A stretch of 64,000 nucleotides of DNA, from positions 13,616,885 to 13,680,884 of the forward strand of contig CM032661.1 of NCBI GenBank assembly GCA_019095985.1, in the 5' to 3' direction. Position numbers and translations under genes: made by a program. The notes below the pieces were generated by a model. That model had not been told where the DNA came from. It ran no database searches and worked only from the letters and a program-made list of their open reading frames with translations. Shown here piece by piece: positions 12,569 to 25,243 of this stretch. The first letter of the stretch is position 1. Each line of letters begins with the position of its first letter. Source of the stretch: Streblospio benedicti. Taxonomy: Eukaryota; Annelida; Polychaeta; Spionida; Spionidae.

Positions 12569-13148
12569 GTACCTCATCATAATGTCCTCAGTGTTTTAGA
12601 TTAAATTATAAATGGTACCTAATAATAATGTTATCAATATGCCAAAGTTACTGTCACAATGTCCTCAGTATACTAGATTAAAAGGTACCTGCTCACAATA
12701 TCCTCTTTAATATTCTAGACTCCGACTCTAGTCATTGTTACTTCAGATTAAATTATAAAGGTACCTGGTCATGATGCCCTCAACATGCTAGAAAAGCTTA
12801 CCAGGTCATAATATCCTCAATATGGTAGACAGAGTAAAATAAAATGACCAAAGACAAAAACTCTTCTGCTTGCTGAAAATGTGATCTGTGGTGTAATCTT
12901 TTTTCATTTGTATAGTGGTACAAACTCTGCAATAGCATCACATGGCCACTACTTGTATTAGCACTTCCACATTGTCCTCTGTAGTATGTACCAGATTTGG
13001 CCTCAGCAGCAATCTCCTAATATGGTGACACTGTCTATTGGCATCCCCTGCAATCATAAGAAATGATAATGTGATTCTGCATGACAAAAAACTAACCTTT
13101 CTGCACATGATTCACCTCCCCACACGACCCTCTTTCTGTCCCCACTAG

Positions 13149-13300
13149 TGGCGTTGGCGTCCTCGGCGTCGGCAGGTGTGTCTGCGCGCTGCCTGGCGAG
13201 CGCCGCGGACCTGCTGGGTGCCATGGCGTGCGGCGCCGGCGGGCTGCGGAGCGGGCCGGCCGCAAACAGGGAGTGGAGGGACGCGCTCAGCATGCTAGAG
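13149..13300 (+). CDS. FCSK: L-fucose kinase exon, GC-rich
   Basis: Exon of 152 bp, phase 1 in and 0 out. The split codon gives V, and the protein continues [20 protein letters not shown] and [15 protein letters not shown], very close to human [21 protein letters not shown]. Acceptor ACTAG, donor GAG/GTACAT. Base composition is extreme for this window: roughly 70% G+C by eye, with many CpG and alanine codons, inside AT-rich introns. Confidence 0.93.
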
Positions 13301-13972
13301 GTACATCCTTGTCATATGTACTATATCGCCTTTCTCAACTCGCTCGCTAGGACACAAACGGCTCATGATTACTTATGCATGAATATGCTATGAGAACAAT
13401 CTCCTCACACGAACAGAGAGTGGACACAGGTGCTAGAAATACACCATTCCAGACCTTCGCCCTCATTGATAGTCACATATTTTGTGCCAGACACGTGAAA
13501 TGTCTGATGATATGTCGGCACTTGCGTTGTCTTATTGCATTTGAAAGTTTGAGACTTTCACCTTGCCAATCTGTATTCATTTTAGGATGAATGATAGACA
13601 TTCCAGAAGTTTGTCTTGTACTGACGTGATAAGACTAACCTCATAGTGGAGGCAGACGCTAGACGTACAGTGTCAGACTCTCATCTCCACTGATGATCAT
13701 GTGTTTCAGGAGTGTGTCATGTCCGATGGTGTCGGTAGTCTCATTGTCTTCAAATGTTTAGCATTAAACATACTAGTAACATAGTAAATTACGCTACCAA
13801 GACCCTCTAGAATGAAGCAAAAACAGTCTAAAATCTACCACAAACAATGGATGTCCGATGGTGTGTCATTTCTGGCATTGTATTCAATTAAAAGCTTTGA
13901 TACACTTTTGCTGATTTTTAAATAGCCATATTAGCGTACTCTATTCCGGACCCTGGTGTGCGTGTGCTGCAG

Positions 13973-14119
13973 GCAGGTGACGTGGTGGGCGGTGTGGCGG
14001 CGCTGGCGGTGGTGCGCGGCCGGTGGCTGGACACGCCGGCGCGGCTTGTGCGAGCTGCGCGCCACTATGAGGGCGCCGCGCAGATCCTCATACGGCGCGC
14101 CGTCATGTCCGCGCGACAG
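13973..14119 (+). CDS. FCSK: L-fucose kinase exon, GC-rich
   Basis: Exon of 147 bp, phase 0 to 0, 49 residues. It starts [20 protein letters not shown] and ends [25 protein letters not shown], matching human [20 protein letters not shown] almost residue for residue. Acceptor CTGCAG, donor CAG/GTGGGT. Third codon positions are nearly all G or C. The next exon is more than 10 kb downstream. Confidence 0.95.
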
Positions 14120-14827
14120 GTGGGTGGACGGAGGCACGCGGGGGGCCGACGACATGGTTCATTGCACTCACTCAATTAAATCCTGTATTTATTTTTATCA
14201 TGCAAAATTCCTTGGGTTATCCTGCTCTACTGCTATCCTATAACATCAGCTCTTTACGAACAAACATGATACTAGTGTTATCAGCCATGTTGTCATTGAT
14301 TTCTAGGTATTAGCCACTACGTACTATGTTTACTTTTATGGAGTTATTTAGAAAGGAGGTACTGTTGTAAATGTCGGAACTAGAGTGATTTTTGTAAACA
14401 ATATAGCTCGTGACCGTAAAAGAAGTCAGTCAGTGTTTGTTGTGGTAGGGGGGTTGGGGGACGCATCATAGTCTTGAGCTCCAACAGGTGCCATCTGGCA
14501 ACAGAAAGAGAAGTCTCGGAAGATGGACATTGAAAATGTCCGAAAATATTAAGACAGTGATTCTCTATGGATTTATCACAAAATCAATTATTTTATCTAT
14601 ATGAAAAAGAAATCCAATGAATTTATCTCCAAAGGTTGTTAAATGCTTCTTTATTCCTGCAGCAACAACTGTGAAAGTTTTATAAAGTTCAAACAAGTAT
14701 TTCTTGTAGTTGTCCACCTTACCGCAATTCCTGGCAATTTAACACTTACATGTAAGCCCGTTTCTGAAAGCCTTGAATGTGACACTGTCATTACGGCCAC
14801 AATACCATGCATTACTCGACTTCAATA

Positions 14828-15000
14828 CAGTAGAACCTTATTATCTAAATCTAGCTGATGTTGTATTTTCCATTATCTCAAGGTAAGGTTCATTTTCCGT
14901 CATCTGCATTATGAACATATTTTAGTTGGTTATCTTGAATATTGGCTATATTGATCATTTTGCCTGTTTCCATACAGCTTTGAGATAAGAATTTATACTG
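14828..15000 (+). mobile_element. Pogo-like MITE, 'TTATCT' subfamily
   Basis: TA-CAGTAGAACCTTATTATCT... ending TTTATACTG-TA, with internal GTTATCTTGAATATTGGC. It shares internal sequence, in inverted order, with the copy at 28178. Confidence 0.68.
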
Positions 15001-16034
15001 TATTTGGGATGAGACTAGCTTTATACCGGCATTTGCCACCACACGCCTGCTCTTTTTCCATTTCCTAATGTTGCCTGTTATCCCTGATTGTGTTGTGAGT
15101 AAATTAATTTAATAGTGCACGACCTTTGAGCTTATATAACACTGTGTAGGCTCATGGAGAAACAAATGATTCAGATATATTCCCATGCAGGGTCTTTAAT
15201 TACAGTGTGTAGTCTAAAATCCCAAATGTGTGGGCGATATTGCCCCTCTGTGTGCAAAAATGTAAGGGGGATTTCTGTAAAATATGTGAGAATTGGCTAA
15301 TATTTTGTAAGAAGCTATATTTTACTTAGTTGAGAAGGATCAATGAAAATGATGGGTGATTTTCTTATACCCTCTATAGAATGGAATCAATGGACACTTT
15401 GAAGGGTTTTTTATGTCCTGACCAGATCGTGTAAAAGTTTTTCGCGTTCTCTCACATTTACTTTTCTTATTCAAAATTATAGACAGAAATCTAATGTGCA
15501 GAAGATGGATTACAATTACACCTATCCAACAATAATGTCATTAAAGTTTTGGGAATAGTCGATAAGAAAAATGTCACCTTGTGTGGACGCATAGGAAGAG
15601 TTTGCTGTCTCTTAATCAGGACATAATCTGCACTACAATATAGTTTTTCCCAGAGCTGATAGTCAGATTTACTGTCCATACTTCAATAAAATTCTACTCT
15701 TTGAAGAAAAAAGTGCCCATATTTATGTAAGATGATAGAAAATAAAAATGTTTTGCCTGTGGGAAAGAACACGTCAGACATAATCTAATATGTAGTTTGT
15801 AATTCTGTGACTTCATACACTAATACGTATAGTAATTATTGTGTGGATAACAACGACAGGATTCAAGGTTCAATCATGCTGTGTAAGAAGATAGAATGTC
15901 GTAGAATATCCTTTGACTTATTACATGCTTACCTATCCCTATTTTAATCCTGTATTGTTAATTAGATCTACAGTAGAATAACATATTTTTTTAATGTGTA
16001 TTTCCCCAAGTTTGCTTGTGGATACAATTATATT

Positions 16035-16115
16035 CTCTCTCTCTCTTCTATGGCAAGCAAGCTCCTACCCACTATATTGACATAGCTGAAGACACATCTT
16101 CCATTTGACTATATC
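16035..16115 (-). mobile_element. SINE tail fragment
   Basis: TCTATGGCAAGCAAGCTC, TTGACATAGCTGAAGACACA and a CT run match the 3' half of the SINE at 16872. The tRNA head is absent. Confidence 0.6.
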
Positions 16116-16130
16116 ATATAACATATTAAG

Positions 16131-16261
16131 ATGGCCTCTATATATAGAGACAAGTAAGACCATTTCACATGGTCCCACAGACCCTTGATAGAGATAAATA
16201 TGAACTGACAAGCTCTCTATTGAGACCACTTGAGGTCAGTCTTAATAGAGAGGTTCTACTT
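16131..16261 (+). mobile_element. Pogo-like MITE remnant
   Basis: The right end AATAGAGAGGTTCTACTTTA and internal TCTATTGAGACCACTTGAGG match the 2034 family. The left end is eroded (GGCCTCTATATATAGAG). Confidence 0.5.
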
Positions 16262-16871
16262 TATAGTGTAAAATTAAGTGGATCTCATTAGAGAAAATAG
16301 TCCCAAAGACTGGGCCTTTAGGGATTCCAAAACTGGTGGTTTCAAACAGACAACCCCATCACACGTCGATTAAAGAGGACACATCCCCATGGTTACTAGA
16401 CATCAATATCTGTGATCTGTGGCAATCGAGGTTAGATGTGAAAATGAGACTTCAGAAAATTGGATGGTACATGTAGTTAGTCATTATGTTTCAGCATTAT
16501 TACAATAATATCTCTGAAGCATGAAAATGATAGTGCTTTTTACTTTAGGAATTCAATAATATTTTTTTCTCTTCATTTGATGATTGACTGAGTTGTTGTT
16601 ACCCCTGAGACATTTTTTGTGATCCTTTCTGGAGCAGTTGAAAAACTAAGGATGAGCGATTCATTGAAGCTGAAGAAATGTGCAAGAAAGTCTTGAATTT
16701 TTCTGACAAGGAAGGGTTTTAAATCACAGATATAGGAAATATATGTTTTAAAACTATGTATATATCTTGTAATGTTGTATTAGTTATGTTGTTGTCACTC
16801 TTTAGTGCTCTAAATGTACCCGCGGAAATGTTATGTATATATGCCACTAGACTCATGAAAATATTTATATT

Positions 16872-17065
16872 CTTCTCTCTCTCTCTCTCTTCTATGGCAA
16901 GCAAGCTCTTACCCACTTTATTGACATAGCTGAAGACACATCTTCCATTTTACTATATCAAGTGGCCCAGACAGGACTCAAACTCACAACTCAAAGGTTG
17001 AGACCAGAATGATACCATCATCCCAAGCAGTGGGCTGTTAAAAGGCTAAACGGACGAACCTTTGT
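16872..17065 (-). mobile_element. tRNA-derived SINE
   Basis: On the minus strand: TGGGATGATGGTATCATTCT (box A region), GAGTTTGAGTCCTG (box B), then GGGCCACTTGATATAGTAAA, CTTCAGCTATGTCAATAAAG and a GA-rich tail. The copy at 50339 shares the head and body. Confidence 0.65.
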
Positions 17066-17208
17066 CTCCATATATATTTAAAAAATGTATATTAAATCTT
17101 GATTTGATTTTATAATCTCATGAACACTGGATATTACTCGCGGTCACATGATCCTACTTTTTATCAGGCAAGTCTTCTTAAAGAAATATGTTTTGATAGA
17201 ATTATTAA

Positions 17209-17993
17209 GGCCGTGTTCCACTAGTTTCTGCGTAAGGTCGACGCATAAATTCTAGGAATTTCCAGGCAAAATTTGTTATACGCTGAGCATCTGCTGAGAG
17301 ATACATTGTAAGCCCTTATGGCATTAATTGATTTTTTTTCCCAGCGCATAGTCAACTCACAGCCGGCACAAGGCTGGCACAAACCCAGCGTAAGAAAAGC
17401 AGACAGTCAACACAAGGTCAGTATAACCCCAACACACAACCGACTCACAAAAAATAATCATCTACCAAACATCAGCAGTTATGTGCCAAATGGACGCTGC
17501 GTAGGCGCTATCCAGTGAACATACGTCTACGATACTTTGAACACCTGCTGAATGTACACCATCTTACACTAAAGGTGTGTCAAGCGTACGCCAATGTTTC
17601 ATCAGCGTTTCATCTGCCCACCATCTGCTCCCAAGACACGGCATGTGTTTGACACATGTTTGGCGTTTGTTTGGCATATGTTTGGCGTATGGTCGATGTA
17701 CAAAAATCAATGGATAAACGATTGGCCTATGCTGTTTACACATTCGATGTTTTGAGCAGCCAAAACTTCGGGAGCGTAAAAGAGTGGATCGATCGATAAT
17801 CTTCCTAGAAATATTTTGGTGGCATACAGGCAGCGACCGTTTGGTGCACGTAAAGTGGCAAAGGAACGTTGGGTCAGCGTAAGGTCAGCGTAGCCGGCAG
17901 ATGCTTAGCGTAGATGAAAAAATCTGAATATCCGACCGATTTTGATCAGCTGGGCTAAGTTGTCAGTGCGCCAGGCGCAGTGGGACGCGGCTT
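17209..17993 (+). mobile_element. DNA transposon-like element, GGCCGYGTYCCACT ends
   Basis: Left TTAAGGCCGTGTTCCACTAG, right CGCAGTGGGACGCGGCTTTT before TTAA. The inside has many GGTCAGCGTA, TTTGGCGTATG and CACAAGGC words on both strands. TTAA on both sides suggests a TTAA-targeting family, but the exact end is off by one or two bases. Confidence 0.65.
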
Positions 17994-18754
17994 TTAAACA
18001 TACATAGCCCAAATATAGCGTAGGATGGTTTGATAAAATGTTTCTGAGAAATGTATCAAATATCCTTTTCATGACTTTTTTTGGAAGAATTGAGTTACTA
18101 TTATTTTAGGTGTATTAATACCTTCGCACACGTACCAGGTTTCAGATTTTTGTTATTTTATAGGTGAATCCAATTCTATTGAATTATAGAATTTGATTCT
18201 AAAGTTATTATCTGTCAATGTCTCTAGTTTATATATAATCCCTTCCTTGAAAAATGATTTCCTTACACTCGAGTTAAAGATCAAGAATAATGGTGTTTTT
18301 CCAAAGCCATTTATCTCTGATGTGCAGACGTAGGTCGTAGTCTGTTCCAGGCATGGCAATAAATTATGCTTTGATGGCTGTCATCGCTAATTAATTACAA
18401 TCTGTCTGTTGTGTGCAGGTGAAGCTGTTAATAGTTTGTGGATAAAGACCGCAACTTTTGACTTGGTGATTCATTTTGTGTGATCAAGAGTCCAATGGTT
18501 CATTGAAGTTTCCATATTAATGTAATTTTCCTGCGCAAACAGTGGCGTAGAATGAGTATAAGTAGCCTTTTATAAAGACACCCATGACTTTTTACTGTCT
18601 ACATTGCACTTTTTCTTGGAATGTGTGAAAGTCATTCCCAATTCCAAAACTATCATGAAATTTTTTATTAACATATGAATATTATTATGAAATACATGTA
18701 GGTGTCACAGTGGTAGTCGTCCAATGTTAGAGACGCCGAGGAAGCCATGTGATA

Positions 18755-18900
18755 TAGGGTAAACTAGCCTAATTTCGCCCCCTTCAGTTTTTGGCGATTT
18801 ACTCTATAAAATGTATGTGACATAATTAAAATAATATGAAGCTTTTTAAACAGTAAATGTGCAAAAACTGAATGGGCTGAAATTAGGTTGATTTACCCTA
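18755..18900 (+). mobile_element. MITE with about 37-bp inverted ends
   Basis: Left TAGGGTAAACTAGCCTAATT and CTTCAGTTTTTG, right CAAAAACTGAATGGGC and AATTAGGTTGATTTACCCTA. A short hairpin element in the FCSK intron. Confidence 0.72.
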
Positions 18901-21900
18901 GCCCTATAGACTATAGAAAATTTCTCTATGTCAATACTTAGACGCAAGTCTATTAATTACAATATATCTACAGTATTGCCATCATCACAAAAGGACAACC
19001 AAACGAAAAATAAAGAATTATGTTCTTACGATTGTAGTGGTTTCTCTATGATTTCTTCTGATTACTAAGTCTGTTACTAATGTAATAAATTCTGCTGCAT
19101 CTGAATTTTCTCCTTACTGCACAGTAAGCTATGCAATTTCTTCTTGCTGCGTAGAAACTTCTGTGTTTTCTGATTTCTCTGGATGACACATAAATTATAC
19201 ATTTTTCTGAAGGTCTCTGTAGTTAATCAAACTTCCATTACTTCTTGCGAAAGCCAGCCATTTTCATAGATTGTATGTTGAAAATTGGTGTTTAAAGATC
19301 ATCCAAACCTGTGTCAACCAATCATCCTTGCCGTTATGCCGGAAATCTCATGGAAACATCCAAACAAATATGAATATATTTCTCCAAACAAAAGCAACAA
19401 AGATGGGCGTATGTTATCTGGAAGCAGCAGAAACTCTTCTAATATATCTTATTTTTCTTTTGGTTTGGTTTGAAGATTGTTTGTGATTCTCCTGTAAATC
19501 GCAAAATAAAAATTATGGCAGTAGTTACAGCAATTACATCTTTCCAAGAAATCATCATGAACAGAACTTTTGTGAATTGCGCTCATTAGTCAATTTTGAC
19601 TGTTAGAATTACTTTTCTTGATTGCATCCGATGTTTCTAAAGCATCTCGTGCTCATCTTTTAATAGTCATATGATGATTGTTATTGAAATGTCGGAAGTT
19701 TTGTGTATATTAAATTGACATCTGAGGACCTTGTAATCTGTAAATAAAAACTGCGTGTCAGCCAATTCTGTACGTTCCAGTAATGAGAGAACATACTGCT
19801 TGCGCCGTCAGGATTATGAGCTTCATGAAGCAAAACAGAATTCATAAACTAACTGAAGTAGATGTAAATGTTTGTACTGGAAAGCCTAGTTCCTTAGTCT
19901 GTCCTGTGCATCCTTGGCCTTGTATTTTTAAAGATTTGTACAAAGTCATCAACACTTCTACATGAACATACACACAAATGTCCTGAGGATTTCTCCACAT
20001 TAGGCTCCATTCACATTATCATTCTTTGACCTAACCTGTACCTATGTGACATGTAGGTCACACAGAGCTGTTCACATGGATATTTAGTATTACCACACCT
20101 GTACCAACCTGGACCCAAACTTACAACTCTTAATCAAGAATATTAAGCTTCACTTAGCCAAAAAAATCATATTTCACCAGCTTGTTTTCCCTCCAACTGT
20201 CATCACATTAAAAGTTGCACTTTATAACAAAAGTACCTTGAACTGGAAGCTACTGTGTAGCGGCTGTGACAAGGGGTGCTTAATCTGAGGGTATAAACGT
20301 TTGAATCTGTTGTTTTGGGAAAGCCTCACTGATTCTGATGAGTGGTTGGTGTAATTAGGACTACAATTGGTGGTTGGTGTAAAGGTAGGGAACATAACCA
20401 GTTTTCAGTCCTTTAAGGGCTGAAAACTTAAATTTTTATATAGAAGTCACATTGAAAAACATTTTGAGAATTTCTTGTGAGTAAATGAACTTGATACCAA
20501 AACTAATGTATAGGTGTATCAAAATACACACATGAATATTTATTCACAAAACCAGTTTTAACTGATTTCATTTCCTGCCCCCACCCCCACCCATCTTTCA
20601 GTACACGGCAGTTGTACGTTTTATGCATAGAAGTTATGTTTGAAATCTTCACAATAGGACAACGCAAACAGATGCAACACACAACTACACACATTACTAG
20701 CATCTGATATGTTTTAGTACAAAATAAATCATATCACAATGACAAACAAATACAACACACAACTAAACTAGCATCTGATATGTTTTTAGTATGCACATGC
20801 ATGGGCTTTTACACTCTACGAGAAAGTTAGTATAAGGATATGTTGTGATATAAGAGCTGTTGTTGGCAGATTATACTGGAATTCACTTTACATTTCTATG
20901 TTATTTCACTTGGGTTTTTTTTCAATACAGGGGCCGCATTCTGAGACAGCCGAATTCTGGTTGCGTTACCCACTTTTGGTTGCTGGTGTAGTTGAAAGCA
21001 CGTCTGCCCACTCACTTATGACCGGTCTGTGGTGTAGAGAATGGAAGTTGTGGAGTTTGAGTTCCTCATCACCCAGTGAGCTTTGGAAGATTTCCCGTAA
21101 ATAAATGCTAACACACATCCTAATAGAGTATTCTGAGTAACAAACTTTCAACCAGTATCAAAATTCTTCAGAAAGGCCATCGTTTCAAGTTTGAATGTTT
21201 TGTAAATTTTGAGAGCTAGCATTTTACATGGGTTCGTATTTGCAAGTTGACGCTTTCCTTTATTTAGGAAATTTGCTTTACAAAGTATGACCCCTTTGAT
21301 GGTATGTGTATAGTATCATTTCAGCTTACATTGTTTCAGCTACTTACACTAGTTGAATCTCAGTCATCTATTGTTTTTAAATGCCAGGCATTGTTCTAAA
21401 GCCATTGTGCTTTTTCCCACAATAAATGATCCAAGTAGTGGAATCAAAGCAATTGAATAAACAAACCAGAAGATAAAAAAAAAAAGCCACAAGTGAAGGC
21501 AGTTTAGGTGTGACTTTAGTTGTCAAATTGATACAGCGAATTCAAGCATATTAGCTGAAGATCATAAGGTAAAGGTGTTTGTTTCGGTGTATATTATACA
21601 TTCCAGATGTAATTGACGATGATTCAAAATTATTTTCTTTCAATTAGATAAGCCGCCCACAACTTTTTGGGGTTTTTAAGTGTAGTCCCGAGATGAACTA
21701 CATGAATGCAAAAAAAAGCTGACAGCAGATAACACTTCTTAGGGTTATGCACCAAGTAACTACTAAGTATAGAGTTCAACATGTATCCTTGATTTGGAAT
21801 TCTTGTTAAAAATCAGTGGTACATGTTGTGGGGTGCTGTCATATTATTTTGTCATGTTTACATTGATGTGAGATTTTGAATAGTGGTAAATGACATTTAT

Positions 21901-22058
21901 GTAAGGATGGTAATCCTACTACAATCTAAAAAAAATAGAGTCTCTCAACAAGAACTCATGTTCAGAGTCCATAACACAGATGATTTCCTAATTAAACCAT
22001 TAGTGTCATTAGTTTCTCTTGTGACTATTTTATTAATCACTTGATAGATACATAAATA
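18901..22058. other. FCSK intron sequence, nothing recognised
   Basis: Part of the >10-kb intron between 14119 and 24657. At 20929 a good acceptor (CAATACAG) opens a 57-codon frame ending at 21103; it has no known relatives that I recognise and was not called. A TGATATGTTTTAGTA direct repeat occurs near 20705 and 20775. Confidence 0.5.
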
Positions 22059-22170
22059 CGGTAGAACTTCACTATACAGACATTATTATTACCAGTAACA
22101 GTCTATGCCAAATGTGAACATTTTGTGTCTGTCATCCTGACTGATATGTCCTGAAAAACTGTTAGTCCAA
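22059..22170 (+). mobile_element. Pogo-like left end only
   Basis: TA-CGGTAGAACTTCACTATACA resembles CAGTAGAACCTC ends. The segment GTGTCTGTCATCCTGACTG may be inner repeats. No right end recognised. Confidence 0.35.
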
Positions 22171-22950
22171 ATGATTCTCTGTGAGTTCAAACTTTTTGCC
22201 ATGGATGCCCATTATGGTCAGACAGCGCAAGCGCTTGCGGGCCCAAACTAATGTAGAGGAGTTTGGGGACAGTATCACATTGTATAAGAAACCAATCAAT
22301 GACTTTTCAGATGAAAATTCTCTTGATATTATCTATTTCAGTAGACTTGTACACACATTTTAAAAAGCAAATAAATTGCAAATATTCTATATTCATATAT
22401 TCATGTGAAAGAGAGGTTACTTATTTTTGTGTAGATTTCATGAGAGGTGGTGGGGATGCAGGGGGCGAGGGGGGGGGGTTTGAAGGTCCTGAGATGGTGA
22501 CTGCAAAGTCAAGAATTCGTTTTTAGTAACTAGAAGTGTACATGAAAATTTAAAAAAAACACTAAAAATATCTACCATGCTTGTTGTTGGAAAAGGCTTC
22601 TTGTTTGGTTAATGGTATAGATAAGTTCTAGACCATGGTAATGTGAATGTGAATCCTAACAAGATGTAGGCGATAATATTTTAGGTCTGTGATATTTTTT
22701 ATCTGTAAAAAGTAGCCACAAGCACTCAGTGTTATTATTATGACTAAAAATACCAAATCACCTAGACAAGTCACTTGAAAAGCTTCAAAGAATGTCTGTA
22801 TAACATATTCTCTTTATCGTGTGAATTCATGATTATAAGACTATATGGTTTTTAGACTTTATCACTCATGTAATTGACTATAGTAAAGAAAACTTATCAT
22901 AATACTTTGATGTGCGTGTAACATGAATTGATAATAAAGACATCACAAAA

Positions 22951-23433
22951 CTAGATCAAACGTGCTCAGGGAGCACAGCATTGCTAGAACAACATTGACT
23001 TATAGGCAACAAAGATGCTTACTAATATGCGAAGGAAATCATTCTTAAAAGTACAGAATTACAATGTATGTAATCAGCCGCAAGTGCCACTGTCTATATT
23101 ACATGGCTCTATCATGCTAAATATTGATTTGCCAGCAGCAAATAGTAAACAACACCAAGTAGACTTTTGCTGCTTATGAAATATTGCTCCTTGAATGTTC
23201 ATTCAATACTAGTTAGAATGTTGAAAATGGAAAGCACACTTTAATTGGCAACGTGCCCAAAATCAAATCACTTCAGTGTCGCCTCATACCTTATAGTTGT
23301 GTAAAGTTTGAATGAAATTGGTTCATCGGTAAACGCTTTAGCTTGTCCAGAGATAAACATGCATACATACATACTTATAAACGACATGTACATACTTAGA
23401 AATACAAGACTTTTGCTTCAGCTGCTGAAGTGA
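22951..23433 (-). mobile_element. Helitron-like non-autonomous element, copy 3 (short)
   Basis: On the minus strand it starts TCACTTCAGCAGCTGAAGC and ends with the hairpin GTGCTC-CCT-GAGCAC followed by GTTTGAT and CTAG. The loop and stem have changed in a compensatory way relative to copies 1 and 2. At about 483 bp it lacks most of the tandem core of copy 1. It lies in the long FCSK intron. Confidence 0.8.
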
Positions 23434-24656
23434 AGCAAAAAGAAATCAAATAATTACAAACTAACTATTTAATTACAATAGGTATATAATGTATTCACCA
23501 GTCCCAAGGGCCGCCCCCCAAAACTTGGACGACATAAGAATCTGAGCTGTTAAAATACAAATGAAAATTCACATTCATGTAAAAAGCCCACCTCTAAATT
23601 GCCCAATTTCCAGCCTAAGGGGGCTAACAATATTTATTATGGCCCAGGAGGGGGAGGTATGAAAAAATTAAACCTTTACGGTATGATTGAAAATTAAAAA
23701 ACCCAACAAAACAATATTAACAGCATATTCATATTTTGGATTTAATACAATTCCATTGGAATATTATTTAAAAAAAGTCAATCTTGATATCTGCAACCCC
23801 AACCACAGTCCGCGGTGACGTCATTTTTCTTTGATAAACTGAGATACCTGAATTATACATTTGATATTATGTAGGGCCTACATCATTCAAAAGATGTATG
23901 GTTAAAGTGAAAAAAGGAATCATTGATAGACAAATTGGGACCGACAAATTGATACATCTATACAGAATCTTAAATCTGACAAGTTGATGTACAGAATTTT
24001 AAATCATTTATGTAGGCCGGGTATGTAGGTCAGATGTAATAGGTTAAGATTTTATTTTTCACAATGATACACACATATAGAACTTTATATTATTTGTTCT
24101 GCCAAATTTGACATGACGTGGGAATCAGTCATCAATGTGTATAGATATTTGCATCCCAATTTTATAGATACATGTAAGATACAAATACATGTATCTGACA
24201 TTCCATTTACGAGTATATTTGTTGGTTTACCCTGGGTAATCATAACATGCTGTCTGAGTGGTTTTATGAGCGTTTAGACCCACCTTCCTACTTTGGCCAT
24301 GGAATGGCACTATCCTTTAATTATAAATGATATTTCAAAATTTCATCTGTCATACACCTTTGAGATAGCAGACATACTGATGGTGTTATTGTTATTTTTT
24401 ATTTTTGTTTTTTTATACATTGTGTCCGATTATTGTTCAACATTTTCTAGCTTATATAATAGTTTTTATACCAAACAACTTACACAGTGTCTCACAACAT
24501 GCTATGTATCACATGGCATCGATGTATCTAATCAAAATCTCTTGAATGCAGGCCCATATTAATCCTCAATTTGAGGGAATCGCCGTCTCCTCCATGAGTG
24601 GTGTTGAAAAAGATAAGTTACGATGACAAGAATACTCATTAACGTTGTGTTTGCAG

Positions 24657-24827
24657 TTTGTGTGCGTGCGGACGCCGCATGAGTCTGTGGTGCCAGCGCA
24701 CGGTGCGTGGGTCACGGCCGAGTGTCCCGCACGACTCGACCTCGCGGGCGGCTGGTCAGACACGCCACCAATCACGTACGAACACGGCGGTGCCGTCACC
24801 GACGTCGCCATCACCGTCGATGGGCAG
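24657..24827 (+). CDS. FCSK: L-fucose kinase exon: start of the GHMP kinase domain
   Basis: Exon of 171 bp, phase 0 to 0, 57 residues. It contains [20 protein letters not shown] and [17 protein letters not shown]. The [14 protein letters not shown] block is the N-terminal signature of the fucokinase GHMP domain (human [18 protein letters not shown]) and contributes to the sugar-binding side of the active site in this family. Acceptor TTGCAG, donor CAG/GTGAGG. The exon is GC-rich and CpG-dense in an AT-rich intron context. Confidence 0.96.
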
Positions 24828-24924
24828 GTGAGGAGTGAAAAGGGGGATCCTGATGATTTAGAGTAAAGTAGAAGCTTGAATTAAGACTACCTCTGTAAAG
24901 CGAACCTGTTTTTAATTGTAACTC

Positions 24925-25243
24925 GGGTCTTATTCCCGAGTCAAACCCCGCGTCACACGTCAGGTGCCAACACATCCGCAAGGTGAAAATATTGCTACAT
25001 GCCCATACAAATGCACGAGAATGCGGCCATTTTTTAAGTGATATGTCTGTACTCAAAGTTGCTTTATTTTGTTAGTTATGAATTAAAGCTCCTTTCATAT
25101 TCATAATTGTATAACATACAGAATTGGACAGCTTTCGGAGCAGAAGCTGCTAATTTTTTCCTGTGATTTTAACAATATTTTCACCTTGCGGATGTGTTGC
25201 CACCTGACGTGTGACGCGTGGGTTGACTCGAGAATAAGACCCC
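24925..25243 (+). mobile_element. MITE with long inverted ends (about 65 bp) right after an FCSK exon
   Basis: The left arm begins GGGTCTTATTCCCGAGTCAA and includes CACATCCGCAAGGTGAAAAT. The right arm is the inverse (ATTTTCACCTTGCGGATGTG ... GACTCGAGAATAAGACCC). It starts about 98 bp downstream of the GHMP exon donor. Confidence 0.78.

Noticed and set aside
20929-21103. Open frame after a good acceptor (CAATACAG), ending in TAA, within the FCSK intron
   Set aside because: Peptide not recognised and it does not match any fucokinase segment; could be an eroded repeat. Not enough to call an alternative terminal exon.
22181-22363. 60-codon open frame with VRQRKRLRAQTNVEEF
   Set aside because: Looks protein-like for a short stretch, but no splice context or recognisable family.
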